Source: an uncultured Lachnospiraceae bacterium (lineage in GTDB: Bacteria; Bacillota; Clostridia; Lachnospirales; Lachnospiraceae). Taken from it: 8,770 nt of DNA. Location: contig CADCQV010000056.1 in assembly GCA_902803625.1 (NCBI GenBank), positions 1 through 8,770 of the forward strand, given 5' to 3'. Below the pieces are notes generated by a model. It did no database searches and was not told the origin of the DNA. It worked only from the letters and a program-made list of their open reading frames with translations. Shown here one piece after another: positions 1-6,889 of the stretch (positions are counted from its first letter, which is position 1; the number at the start of each line of letters is the position of its first letter). Made by a program: the position numbers and the translations under genes.

Positions 1-750
1 ATCTACTGCGATTTTATGAGCTATTCCGAGATAGCTCTGGGAGCCGGGGAGATATTCGGGATAAGGCTGCACGAGAACTTCCGCCAGCCGTTTCTCGCCA
101 CCAGCCTGTCGGACGCCTGGAGAAGATGGCATATGTCCTTAATGCACTGGTTTAAGGACTATCTCTATATTCCATTGGGAGGAAGCAGAAAGGGAAAGCT
201 TAGGAAATACCTGAATATCCTGATAGTATTCACTCTTTCCGGGCTCTGGCACGGTGCAGCCTTTACTTATATAGTATGGGGATTCCTGTCCGGTCTCCTG
301 CAGGTTCTGGGAGAGGTGACATACGGCTTCAGAAGCCGCTTAATAGCGGCCTTTCCGGTTGACAACCCCTTCACGGCGAAGGTGCACTCATATTATATGA
401 GGATCATGACATATTTCCTTTTCAGCTTTACGGCGGTCTTCTTCAGATCGGAAAGCGTGTCCGATGCGGTGAAGATCATAGAGAAGATCTTTACCGATAT
501 CAATCCGTCCGTGATAAGAAGCTTTGATATAACCGCTCTCGGTCTCGGAACCTTTAATCTCTGTATTGCCTTTGCCATGGTCATATTCCTTTTTGTCACC
601 GACATAATAAAGGAGAAAAAGGGGGATATCTTCTCCCTGGTCCTGGGATGCGCCTGGTATGTGCGCTGGACGGTTTATTTCTTCCTCACACTGGCAATAA
701 TATTCAGCGCGAATATAGGAGCCGCGAAGTTTATTTATTTTGAATTCTGA
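1..750 (+). CDS. MBOAT-family membrane O-acyltransferase (AlgI/DltB/PatA-like), 5' truncated
   Basis: The reading frame is open from the first base, so the gene starts outside the window; the first visible residues are IYCDFMSYSEIA, matching the YCDF-type motif inside AlgI-like proteins rather than an N-terminus. About 249 C-terminal residues remain of a family usually 450-500 long. Visible family hallmarks are WRRWHMSLMHWFKDYLYIPL, with its His codon at 130-132, and SGLWHGAAFTYIVWG, whose His (codon 250-252) is the conserved catalytic MBOAT histidine. Several hydrophobic membrane segments follow up to the C-terminus. MBOAT proteins of this group pass acyl groups, usually acetyl, across the membrane for transfer to a surface or secreted polymer. 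The next gene encodes an SGNH-type protein, the usual partner. The polymer and the acyl group cannot be read from the sequence. AlgI itself is unlikely to be the right name outside alginate producers. Confidence 0.93.
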   Translation: MYCDFMSYSEIALGAGEIFGIRLHENFRQPFLATSLSDAWRRWHMSLMHWFKDYLYIPLGGSRKGKLRKYLNILIVFTLSGLWHGAAFTYIVWGFLSGLLQVLGEVTYGFRSRLIAAFPVDNPFTAKVHSYYMRIMTYFLFSFTAVFFRSESVSDAVKIIEKIFTDINPSVIRSFDITALGLGTFNLCIAFAMVIFLFVTDIIKEKKGDIFSLVLGCAWYVRWTVYFFLTLAIIFSANIGAAKFIYFEF

Positions 751-768
751 TTGAACTGCATTTTGATC

Positions 769-1746
769 ATGAACACATTTATCAGGCTATTGAAAAAGTT
801 CATACTGCTCGCCATTCCGCTTATGCTGGTCTGTGCTTATACCTTCCTTAACCCCTTAGGCTATATGTCTTTAGAGTATCCTATGTGGGTAGAGGAAAGG
901 GATGCGGTTCACGGGGCTTTCGGCAGCAGTGAACCGGAGGTCCTTATAGTGGGGGATTCCAGGGCGAAGTCAGGGATCATACCGAAGGAGATAGATGAAG
1001 ACGGCAGGATTTACAATATTGCCATAGGCGGGTCCACAGCCATAGAAATGTACTTTGCCGTAAAGAATTATCTGAAGAACCACAGGGCTCCGGAGAGGGT
1101 GCTTTTGATCTTTGCGCCCTTCCACTTTACAGAAATGGATAACTGGGACCAGACACTTTACTTTAACTATCTGTCGGCAGCCGAGGTGCTGGAGGTAAAG
1201 AAGGACGCAGTGAGGTACGGGACGAAGAAGGTCAATCATAACGGCTCGTTTGCTGATCTTTTATCATTTTCCCTGCGTCTACCGAATAAGTATATGGATG
1301 CCCTTATCACCTCACGCTTTAACGGAAACAGGGCAGCAAACCTTGAGAAATACGCGGCTGTCCGGGAGGACGGCGGCTATACCGCATTCGGAGAGGATGA
1401 ATATAATGACGGTCTGAGCTATGAGACACATAAGGAGGACTTTGAGCTGGATCCTCTGGTGAATGAGTATTACATAAGGCTTCTGGATCTCCTAAGGGAC
1501 GAGGGTATAGATGTTATAATTGAGCAGGCTCCCCTAAATACCGCCTCACATGAGGCTATCAGTGATGAATACTTTGCGGACTATGATGATTATATTCAGG
1601 GGATCGCAGAGAAGTATCCCTCATTTTCAGTAGTTAAGGGGGTTCCGGAATACGACAATTCCTGCTTTGGGGACAATAACCACCTGAACCGCCGCGGTGC
1701 GGAGAGATTTAGCAGGGAGATTAAGGAGAAGTGGTTTACAGAGTGA
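769..1746 (+). CDS. SGNH-fold (DltD/AlgX-like) membrane-anchored acyltransferase or esterase partner of MBOAT
   Basis: This is a 325-residue protein with an N-terminal signal-anchor (about residues 9-28) that would place the domain outside the cell. SGNH blocks are visible: VLIVGDSRAKSG with the nucleophile Ser64, an INIAIGGST-like block II (Gly87-Gly88), and a C-terminal FGDNNHLNRRGAERFS that supplies the Asp302-x-x-His305 pair. Proteins of this kind follow MBOAT genes and complete O-acylation of surface polysaccharides, so I infer one acylation module; enzymatic direction (transfer or hydrolysis) is not decided by sequence. The start is uncertain. A TTG at 751 directly follows the upstream stop, while ATG 769 gives the more usual short positively charged N-terminus. 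Neither has a clear Shine-Dalgarno sequence, which suggests coupling to translation of the MBOAT gene. Confidence 0.85.
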   Translation: MNTFIRLLKKFILLAIPLMLVCAYTFLNPLGYMSLEYPMWVEERDAVHGAFGSSEPEVLIVGDSRAKSGIIPKEIDEDGRIYNIAIGGSTAIEMYFAVKNYLKNHRAPERVLLIFAPFHFTEMDNWDQTLYFNYLSAAEVLEVKKDAVRYGTKKVNHNGSFADLLSFSLRLPNKYMDALITSRFNGNRAANLEKYAAVREDGGYTAFGEDEYNDGLSYETHKEDFELDPLVNEYYIRLLDLLRDEGIDVIIEQAPLNTASHEAISDEYFADYDDYIQGIAEKYPSFSVVKGVPEYDNSCFGDNNHLNRRGAERFSREIKEKWFTE

Positions 1747-1749
1747 AAG

Positions 1750-1770
1750 ATCCTTCGCTTCGCTCAGGAT
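1750..1770. repeat. Short hairpin repeat, copy A
   Basis: The sequence begins four bases after the SGNH gene's stop codon. ATCCT (1750-1754) pairs with AGGAT (1766-1770), then TC faces TC, and an inner GC/GC pair closes a TTC loop. The same architecture recurs at 4708-4732, also right after a stop codon. Motifs of the ATCCTTCGCTTCGCTCAGGAT type are familiar as dispersed intergenic repeats in bacterial genomes. No T-run follows, so a terminator function is not supported. Confidence 0.7.
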
Positions 1771-1840
1771 GACAGGAGGGGGCGCTCAGGATGACAGGAG
1801 GGGGCGCGCAGGATGACAGGAGAGGGCGCGCAGGATGACA
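1761..1840. repeat. 22-bp direct tandem repeat, about 3.6 copies
   Basis: Units begin at 1761, 1783, 1805 and 1827. Units 1 and 2 are identical over 22 bp. Unit 3 differs at two positions (T to G at the fourth base, G to A at the nineteenth). The fourth copy is cut after 14 bases at 1840. The unit includes CAGGATGACAGGAGG, and the first copy grows out of the right arm of the hairpin repeat at 1750-1770, so the array looks like a local tandem amplification of that element's flank. Confidence 0.9.
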
Positions 1841-1862
1841 ATTTTAATGGATGTGATATACT
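1835..1862 (+). promoter_or_regulatory. Predicted sigma-70/SigA-type promoter for lepB operon
   Basis: ATGACA (1835-1840, 5/6 to TTGACA) is separated by 16 bp from TATACT (1857-1862, 5/6 to TATAAT), and TG at 1854-1855 makes an extended -10. Transcription would start near 1869, leaving a leader of about 45 nt before lepB. The -35 hexamer lies in the truncated last copy of the tandem repeat. This is a match to consensus only. Confidence 0.5.
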
Positions 1863-1913
1863 GTCAGATGGGCAAAAGATCATCCGTATGTGGAATGAAT
1901 TACAGAGGTTGAA

Positions 1914-2435
1914 ATGTCAGAAAAGAAAGTCAGAAACGAGATAATTGAATGGGTGGTTACGATCGCCGCTGCTGTGCTGGTGGCGCTTTTTATAAATAAT
2001 TTTATTATAGTGAACGCTACGGTGCCGACGTCCTCAATGGAGCAGACGATAATGTCAAATGACCGGGTTATCGGGCTCAGGCTCGCATACAAAAGCTCTG
2101 ATCCCGAAAGAGGCGATATCATCATTTTCCGCTATCCGGATAATGAGGACATACTGTATATCAAGAGGATAATCGGTATGCCGGGGGACACGGTGGAGAT
2201 TCATGACGGCGGTGTGTATATTGACGGGTCGCTTTTGGACGAACCCTATCTCAAGGTTACGACGGAGGGGGAGTTCGGTCCCTATATGGTGCCTGAGGGG
2301 CACTACTTTATGATGGGGGACAACAGGAATAATTCCGCAGACTCGAGATTCTGGAACAATACCTTCCTTGAAAGGGAGAAGATCGTGGGGAAGGCTGTGC
2401 TCCGGTACTGGCCGTCCGTGAAAAAGCTGAATTAG
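1914..2435 (+). CDS. lepB: Signal peptidase I
   Basis: A type I signal peptidase of 173 residues, a normal length for Gram-positive SipS-type enzymes. It cleaves signal peptides from exported proteins at the outer face of the membrane. One N-terminal membrane segment (about residues 13-33) is followed by the conserved boxes: VPTSSMEQTI with the nucleophile Ser41, RGDIIIFRYP, YIKRIIGMPGD with the general base Lys84, and GDNRNNSADSR at 135-145. The Ser/Lys dyad is intact, so the enzyme should be active. ATG 1914 is preceded by AGAGG at 1904-1908 with a 5-nt spacer, and an in-frame stop at 1896-1898 rules out an upstream ATG. It is the first gene of a probable operon; the next gene starts 9 bp after its stop. 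The secreted amidase at the end of this run could be one of its substrates (inference). Confidence 0.97.
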   Translation: MSEKKVRNEIIEWVVTIAAAVLVALFINNFIIVNATVPTSSMEQTIMSNDRVIGLRLAYKSSDPERGDIIIFRYPDNEDILYIKRIIGMPGDTVEIHDGGVYIDGSLLDEPYLKVTTEGEFGPYMVPEGHYFMMGDNRNNSADSRFWNNTFLEREKIVGKAVLRYWPSVKKLN

Positions 2436-2444
2436 GAGAAGAAT

Positions 2445-3632
2445 ATGATATCAAAAAAGATGCAGGCGCTTGTAAGCAACAATTCCGTTATCCGCATGAT
2501 GTTTGAAGAAGGACGGAATATGGCCAAAAAGTACGGGGAGGAAAATGTCTATGATTTTTCCCTCGGAAATCCAAATGTTCCCGCTCCCGACAAGGTGCGT
2601 GAAAAGGCGGTGGAATTATTAAATAATGAGGATCCTCTGGAGCTCCACGGCTATATGAGCAACGCGGGTTATCCGGAGGTAAGGAAAAAGATTGCGGAAA
2701 ATCTGAATCTGAGGTTCGATACCTCATTTAACGAGAATAATATCATGATGACCGTCGGGGCCGCAGCGGGGCTGAACTGTGCCCTGAAGGCCATAATAGA
2801 TCCCGGTGATGAGGTTCTTACCTTTGCGCCTTATTTCGTGGAATACAAAAACTATGTGGCAAATTATGACGGGGTGCTGAATACGGTACCTACGGATCAC
2901 GAGACCTTCCAGCCGGACCTTAATGCTCTGTCGGAGGCCGTGGGCAATAAAACAAAGGCGCTTATCATCAATTCCCCCAATAATCCTTCGGGTGTCATAT
3001 ACTCCGGGAAAACAATAAAGGGGATTGCGGAGATACTGGAAATGAAGCAGAAGGAGTACGGCCACAGCATCTTCATCATTTCCGATGAGCCGTACAGGGA
3101 GCTTGTTTATTCCGATACGCCCGTACCCTATGTCACGAAATACTATGACAATACCATGGTCTGCTATTCTTTCTCAAAAACACTTTCTCTTCCGGGAGAA
3201 CGTATAGGCTATCTCGTTATTCCGGACGAGGCCGAGGATCATGAGGATCTGTTTGCGGCAGTGACCATAGCAAACCGTGTTATGGGCTGCGTGAACGCTC
3301 CCTCACTTTTCCAGAAGGTTGTGGCGGAGTGCCTGGATGCAAAGGCCGATACCGGTTTTTACAAAAAGAACAGGGATACTATCTATGAGGCGCTTACTTC
3401 CTACGGCTTTAAATGCGTGAAGCCCGAGGGGCCATTTTATCTCTTCATCAGGACTCCGGTGGATGACAGGGAATTTGCTGAGGAAGCGAAGAAGGAGCAC
3501 ATACTTGTGGTGCCGGGTACCTCCTTTGCCCAGGGGGGCTTTGTAAGGCTTTCATACTGTGTGGCTTATGAAACGATTGTTAATTCCCTTCCGGGCTTTA
3601 AGAGACTGGCGGAGCATTATGGGTTGTCTTGA
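2445..3632 (+). CDS. PLP-dependent aminotransferase, class I/II fold (aspartate aminotransferase-like)
   Basis: A full-length fold-type I aminotransferase of 395 residues. These cytoplasmic enzymes move an amino group between an amino acid and a 2-oxo acid using pyridoxal phosphate. Visible hallmarks are NSPNNPSG (about 176-183, PLP-ring Asn180), ISDEPYREL (Asp214 and Tyr217), SFSKTLSLPGERIGY with the Schiff-base Lys245 and phosphate-binding Arg253, and FVRLSYC with the carboxylate-binding Arg368. Substrate specificity cannot be assigned: the family includes aspartate, alanine, aromatic and other aminotransferases, so I give no symbol. ATG 2445 has a strong AGGAG at 2434-2438 that overlaps the lepB stop codon (2433-2435), so the two genes are likely transcribed together. 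It is followed almost without gap by hisC. Confidence 0.93.
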   Translation: MISKKMQALVSNNSVIRMMFEEGRNMAKKYGEENVYDFSLGNPNVPAPDKVREKAVELLNNEDPLELHGYMSNAGYPEVRKKIAENLNLRFDTSFNENNIMMTVGAAAGLNCALKAIIDPGDEVLTFAPYFVEYKNYVANYDGVLNTVPTDHETFQPDLNALSEAVGNKTKALIINSPNNPSGVIYSGKTIKGIAEILEMKQKEYGHSIFIISDEPYRELVYSDTPVPYVTKYYDNTMVCYSFSKTLSLPGERIGYLVIPDEAEDHEDLFAAVTIANRVMGCVNAPSLFQKVVAECLDAKADTGFYKKNRDTIYEALTSYGFKCVKPEGPFYLFIRTPVDDREFAEEAKKEHILVVPGTSFAQGGFVRLSYCVAYETIVNSLPGFKRLAEHYGLS

Positions 3633-3633
3633 T

Positions 3634-4704
3634 ATGGGTTACGAGGATAATGTAAGAAGAGTTGTCCCTTATACCCCCGGGGAGCAGCCGGGAGGAAGGG
3701 TAATAAAACTGAATACAAATGAATGTCCGTATCCTCCTTCTCCGAAAGTAAGGGAGGCATTAAGGAATCTTGATACGGATAATTTAAGAAAGTATCCTGA
3801 TCCTACGTGCTCGGAGCTGGTATCGGCGATCGCGGGGTACTATGGCTTAAAGGATGAAAACGTGTTCACGGGAGTAGGGTCAGATGATGTGCTCTCAATG
3901 TGCTTTCTTACCTTTTTTAACGGAGCTGATCCCGTTCTTTTCCCGGATATCACTTATTCCTTCTATGACGTATGGGCCTCTGTTTACGGTATTCCTTATA
4001 AGACAGTGCCTTTACGGGATGACTTCACCCTGGATCCCGCACCCTACAGGCAGAAAAACGGAGGTATCGTCATCGCAAACCCCAATGCTCCCACCGGGAT
4101 CGCAGCGGACCACGGGGTGATAGAAGAGATACTATCGTCAAATCCCGGTGTTATGGTGATAGTGGATGAAGCGTATATAGATTTCGGTGGAGAAAGCGCT
4201 CTGCCTCTTCTTAATGACCACGAAAACCTGCTGATAGTCCGGACCTTAAGTAAATCCAGGGCTCTTGCGGGATTGAGGATCGGCTATGCCTTCGGGCAGA
4301 AAAAGGCGATAAAATACTTAAATGATGTAAAGTTTTCAGTTAATTCCTATACTATGAATACCCCTTCGCTTCTCGCTGGAAAGGCGGCGATCGAGGACGA
4401 CAGGTACTTTAAGGAGATAAGGGACAGGGTTATTTCCACAAGGGAATGGGTGAAGAAGGAATTAAAGGAGCTGGGATTTTCATTCGGGGATTCCCGCACG
4501 AATTTCATCTTTGCTTCCCATAAGGGGACACTGCCCGGTGAAACGGAGAAGGATTTTGCAAAAAGGATCTTCGGCAGCCTTAAGGAAAGAGGCATTTATG
4601 TGAGGTATTTTGATAAGCCTCTTATAGACGGGTATCTTCGTATCTCGATAGGAACGGATGAGGAGATGCGGGAATTCATCAGAGTGCTGAGGGAGATTAT
4701 GTAA
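3634..4704 (+). CDS. hisC: Histidinol-phosphate aminotransferase
   Basis: HisC converts imidazole-acetol phosphate and glutamate to histidinol phosphate and 2-oxoglutarate in histidine biosynthesis. The 356-residue product has the family's usual length. It begins MGYEDNVRRVVPYTPGEQP, a typical HisC N-terminus, then shows LNTNECPYPPSP, NPNAPTG (PLP Asn151), VDEAYIDF (Asp178, Tyr181), LSKSRALAGLRIGYAFG with Schiff-base Lys207 and phosphate Arg215, and a C-terminal YLRISIGT carboxylate-Arg motif. ATG 3634 lies one base after the upstream stop, which suggests termination-reinitiation. ATG 3619, inside the upstream gene with GGAG at 3611-3614, is an alternative adding five residues. An even longer frame from 3559 adds residues with no family resemblance. 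No other his genes are in view, so hisC sits outside a full his operon here. HisC-like enzymes may also accept aromatic substrates. Confidence 0.93.
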   Translation: MGYEDNVRRVVPYTPGEQPGGRVIKLNTNECPYPPSPKVREALRNLDTDNLRKYPDPTCSELVSAIAGYYGLKDENVFTGVGSDDVLSMCFLTFFNGADPVLFPDITYSFYDVWASVYGIPYKTVPLRDDFTLDPAPYRQKNGGIVIANPNAPTGIAADHGVIEEILSSNPGVMVIVDEAYIDFGGESALPLLNDHENLLIVRTLSKSRALAGLRIGYAFGQKKAIKYLNDVKFSVNSYTMNTPSLLAGKAAIEDDRYFKEIRDRVISTREWVKKELKELGFSFGDSRTNFIFASHKGTLPGETEKDFAKRIFGSLKERGIYVRYFDKPLIDGYLRISIGTDEEMREFIRVLREIM

Positions 4705-4707
4705 AAG

Positions 4708-4732
4708 ATTCTTCGGGCTCCGCCCTCAGAAT
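4708..4732. repeat. Short hairpin repeat, copy B, between hisC and glnN
   Basis: It begins four bases after the hisC stop codon. ATTCT (4708-4712) pairs with AGAAT (4728-4732), TC faces TC, and GGGC (4715-4718) pairs with GCCC (4722-4725) around a TCC loop. Flanking AAGAT (4705-4709) and ATCTT (4735-4739) could extend the pairing. The layout matches copy A at 1750-1770, with compensating base changes in the outer stem. No T-run follows. It could mark an operon-internal RNA-processing or stabilising hairpin, or just be a dispersed repeat. Confidence 0.65.
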
Positions 4733-4761
4733 GGATCTTGCAGAACAGAGAAAGGATCTCA

Positions 4762-6888
4762 ATGAACGCAGAAAGGGAAAGTAACACAAATATCAATATT
4801 TCCGAAATATTCGGGGAAGACGTATTCAGTGACAACGTGATGCAGGAGAGGCTTCCGAAGAAGGTATATAAGGAGCTTCGGAAGACCATCGACGAGGGCA
4901 AGGACCTGGATCCCATGACCGCCGAGGTGGTGGCGAATGCCATGAGGGACTGGGCCATAGAAAAGGGGGCGACTCACTACACCCATTGGTTCCAGCCTTT
5001 GACGGGGATAACGGCGGAAAAGCATGATTCCTTTATTGCCCCTGCCGGAAACGGAGGCGCTGTGGTGGAGTTTTCCGGGAAGGAGCTTATAAAAAGCGAA
5101 CCGGATGCATCCTCCTTCCCTTCGGGAGGGATACGTTCCACTTTTGAAGCCCGGGGCTATACCGCCTGGGACTGCACCAGTCCCGCATTTGTACGGCATG
5201 ACGCGGCCGGGGCCATACTCTGCATACCTACGGCCTTCTGCTCATACAGCGGCGAGTCCCTTGATATGAAGACCCCGCTTTTACGTTCCATTGAGGCTCT
5301 GAATAATGAGGCTCTGAGGCTCATCCGGCTTTTCGGGAACAAGACCTCGAAAAGGGTGAGGCCCTCCGTCGGTGCGGAGCAGGAATACTTCCTTGTGGAC
5401 AGGGATAAGTTCCTTAAGCGTAAGGATCTTATTTATACGGGGCATACGCTTTTCGGGGCAATGCCGCCAAAGGGCCAGGAGCTTGACGACCAGTACTTCG
5501 GGGCGATCAGGGAGAGAGTGGCCGAATTTATGAAGACCATAAACGTGGAGCTATGGAAGCTTGGGGTGACCGCAAAGACCCAGCATAATGAGGCGGCTCC
5601 CGGGCAGCATGAGCTCGCTCCTATATTTAATGACTGCAACGTGGCGGTAGATCATAACCAGCTGGTCATGGAGGTTATGAAAAAGGTCGCTGAGAGGCAG
5701 GGAATGATGTGCCTCCTTCATGAAAAGCCCTTTGCGGGAGTCAACGGTTCCGGTAAGCATGACAACTGGTCCCTCATCACCGATGACGGCATAAATCTTC
5801 TGGATCCCGGGAAGACACCCCATGACAACGTGCAGTTCCTGCTTATATTAACCTGCCTTCTGAAGGCTGTGGATACCCATGCGGGGCTTCTTCGCGAATC
5901 GGCAGCGACTCTCGGAAATGACTACAGACTGGGAGGGAGTGAAGCGCCTCCTGCCATAGTTTCCGTATTCTTAGGGGAGCAGCTGCAGGATGTGATAACC
6001 CAGCTTATTTCCACAGGCATGGCCACCAGCTCACTGAAGCGGGAAAAGCTGGAAACCGGGGTAAGCACCCTTCCTTCCATTACGAAGGATGCAACGGACA
6101 GGAACAGGACCTCACCCTTTGCCTTCACGGGCAATAAGTTTGAGTTCCGTATGGTAGGCTCCAGCGCCAGTATTGCGGAGCCGAATATCGTCTTAAATTC
6201 CATTGCGGCGGAAGCCTTTGCGGAAGCCTCCGATTATCTTGAGGGCTGCGCTGATTTTGAGATCGCGGTCCATGACCTCATAAAGAAGTATGCGACCGAG
6301 CATCAGAGGATCATATTTAACGGAAACGGCTATTCGGAGGAATGGGTAAAGGAAGCGGTAAGACGCGGACTTCCGAATCTGAAGACGGTTCCCGATGCCA
6401 TACCCGCCCTTTCAAGCGAAAGCTCGGTACGTCTCTTCGGAAGGTTCGGCATTTTTACCAAGGCCGAGCTTATAAGCCGGGAGGAGATAAAATACGAGGA
6501 ATACGCAAAAGAGGTTAATATAGAAGCCCGCACCATGATCGATATGGCTTCGAAATCCATTATCCCGGCCTGCATAAGGTGTGTAAGGGATCTTTCGGAA
6601 ACCGTGACGGCTGTGAAGACCGCGGGCTACGGCAGCCGTGCGGCCCAGGAGAATCTGAGGAAGATAACCGCTCTTACGGATGAAGCCTACCTGGCGCTGG
6701 AAAAGCTTATTTCGGATGATGAGAAGTCGCTTGGGATGCCTGAGGGCAGGGAGAGGGCTTTATTCTGCAGGGATACCGTAAAGACGGATATGGAAAGCCT
6801 GAGGGCTCCTATTGACAAGCTGGAAATGATGGTGGGCAAGGATTACTGGCCTATGCCCAGCTATGGGGATCTATTATTTGAGGTGTGA
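4762..6888 (+). CDS. glnN: Glutamine synthetase type III
   Basis: A glutamine synthetase of the large GSIII type (708 residues; the family is about 700, against about 450 for GSI). It makes glutamine from glutamate, ammonia and ATP in the cytoplasm and is the ammonia-assimilating enzyme of many anaerobes. GSIII signatures are present: ARGYTAWDCTSP (about 130-141), GAEQEYFLVD (about 204-213, metal-binding Glu), QHNEAAPGQHELAPIF (about 274-289) and HEKPFAGVNGSGKHDNWS (about 320-337). The last third is the GSIII-specific C-terminal helical region. ATG 4762 is preferred: AAAGGA at 4751-4756 lies 5 nt upstream; TTG 4738 would add eight residues with no support. It follows hisC by 57 bp and its stop is one base from the amidase start. 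No obvious riboswitch or nitrogen-regulator site is seen in the 57-bp gap, only the hairpin repeat. Confidence 0.97.
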   Translation: MNAERESNTNINISEIFGEDVFSDNVMQERLPKKVYKELRKTIDEGKDLDPMTAEVVANAMRDWAIEKGATHYTHWFQPLTGITAEKHDSFIAPAGNGGAVVEFSGKELIKSEPDASSFPSGGIRSTFEARGYTAWDCTSPAFVRHDAAGAILCIPTAFCSYSGESLDMKTPLLRSIEALNNEALRLIRLFGNKTSKRVRPSVGAEQEYFLVDRDKFLKRKDLIYTGHTLFGAMPPKGQELDDQYFGAIRERVAEFMKTINVELWKLGVTAKTQHNEAAPGQHELAPIFNDCNVAVDHNQLVMEVMKKVAERQGMMCLLHEKPFAGVNGSGKHDNWSLITDDGINLLDPGKTPHDNVQFLLILTCLLKAVDTHAGLLRESAATLGNDYRLGGSEAPPAIVSVFLGEQLQDVITQLISTGMATSSLKREKLETGVSTLPSITKDATDRNRTSPFAFTGNKFEFRMVGSSASIAEPNIVLNSIAAEAFAEASDYLEGCADFEIAVHDLIKKYATEHQRIIFNGNGYSEEWVKEAVRRGLPNLKTVPDAIPALSSESSVRLFGRFGIFTKAELISREEIKYEEYAKEVNIEARTMIDMASKSIIPACIRCVRDLSETVTAVKTAGYGSRAAQENLRKITALTDEAYLALEKLISDDEKSLGMPEGRERALFCRDTVKTDMESLRAPIDKLEMMVGKDYWPMPSYGDLLFEV

Positions 6889-6889
6889 T

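Noticed and set aside
970..1239. Minus-strand frames inside the SGNH, lepB, aminotransferase, glnN and amidase genes
   Set aside because: They lie wholly opposite well-supported genes, lack domains and show no ribosome binding sites I could credit.
1761..1840. CRISPR array
   Set aside because: The 22-bp units follow each other with no spacers, and no cas gene is near.
3559..3633. A longer N-terminus for hisC starting at 3559
   Set aside because: It would overlap the preceding aminotransferase by 74 bp, and the added residues do not resemble HisC; family similarity begins at 3634.
6863..6889. A longer N-terminus for the amidase from 6863
   Set aside because: It overlaps the end of glnN and puts residues before a normal signal peptide; starts at 6890 or 6893 have a Shine-Dalgarno sequence.
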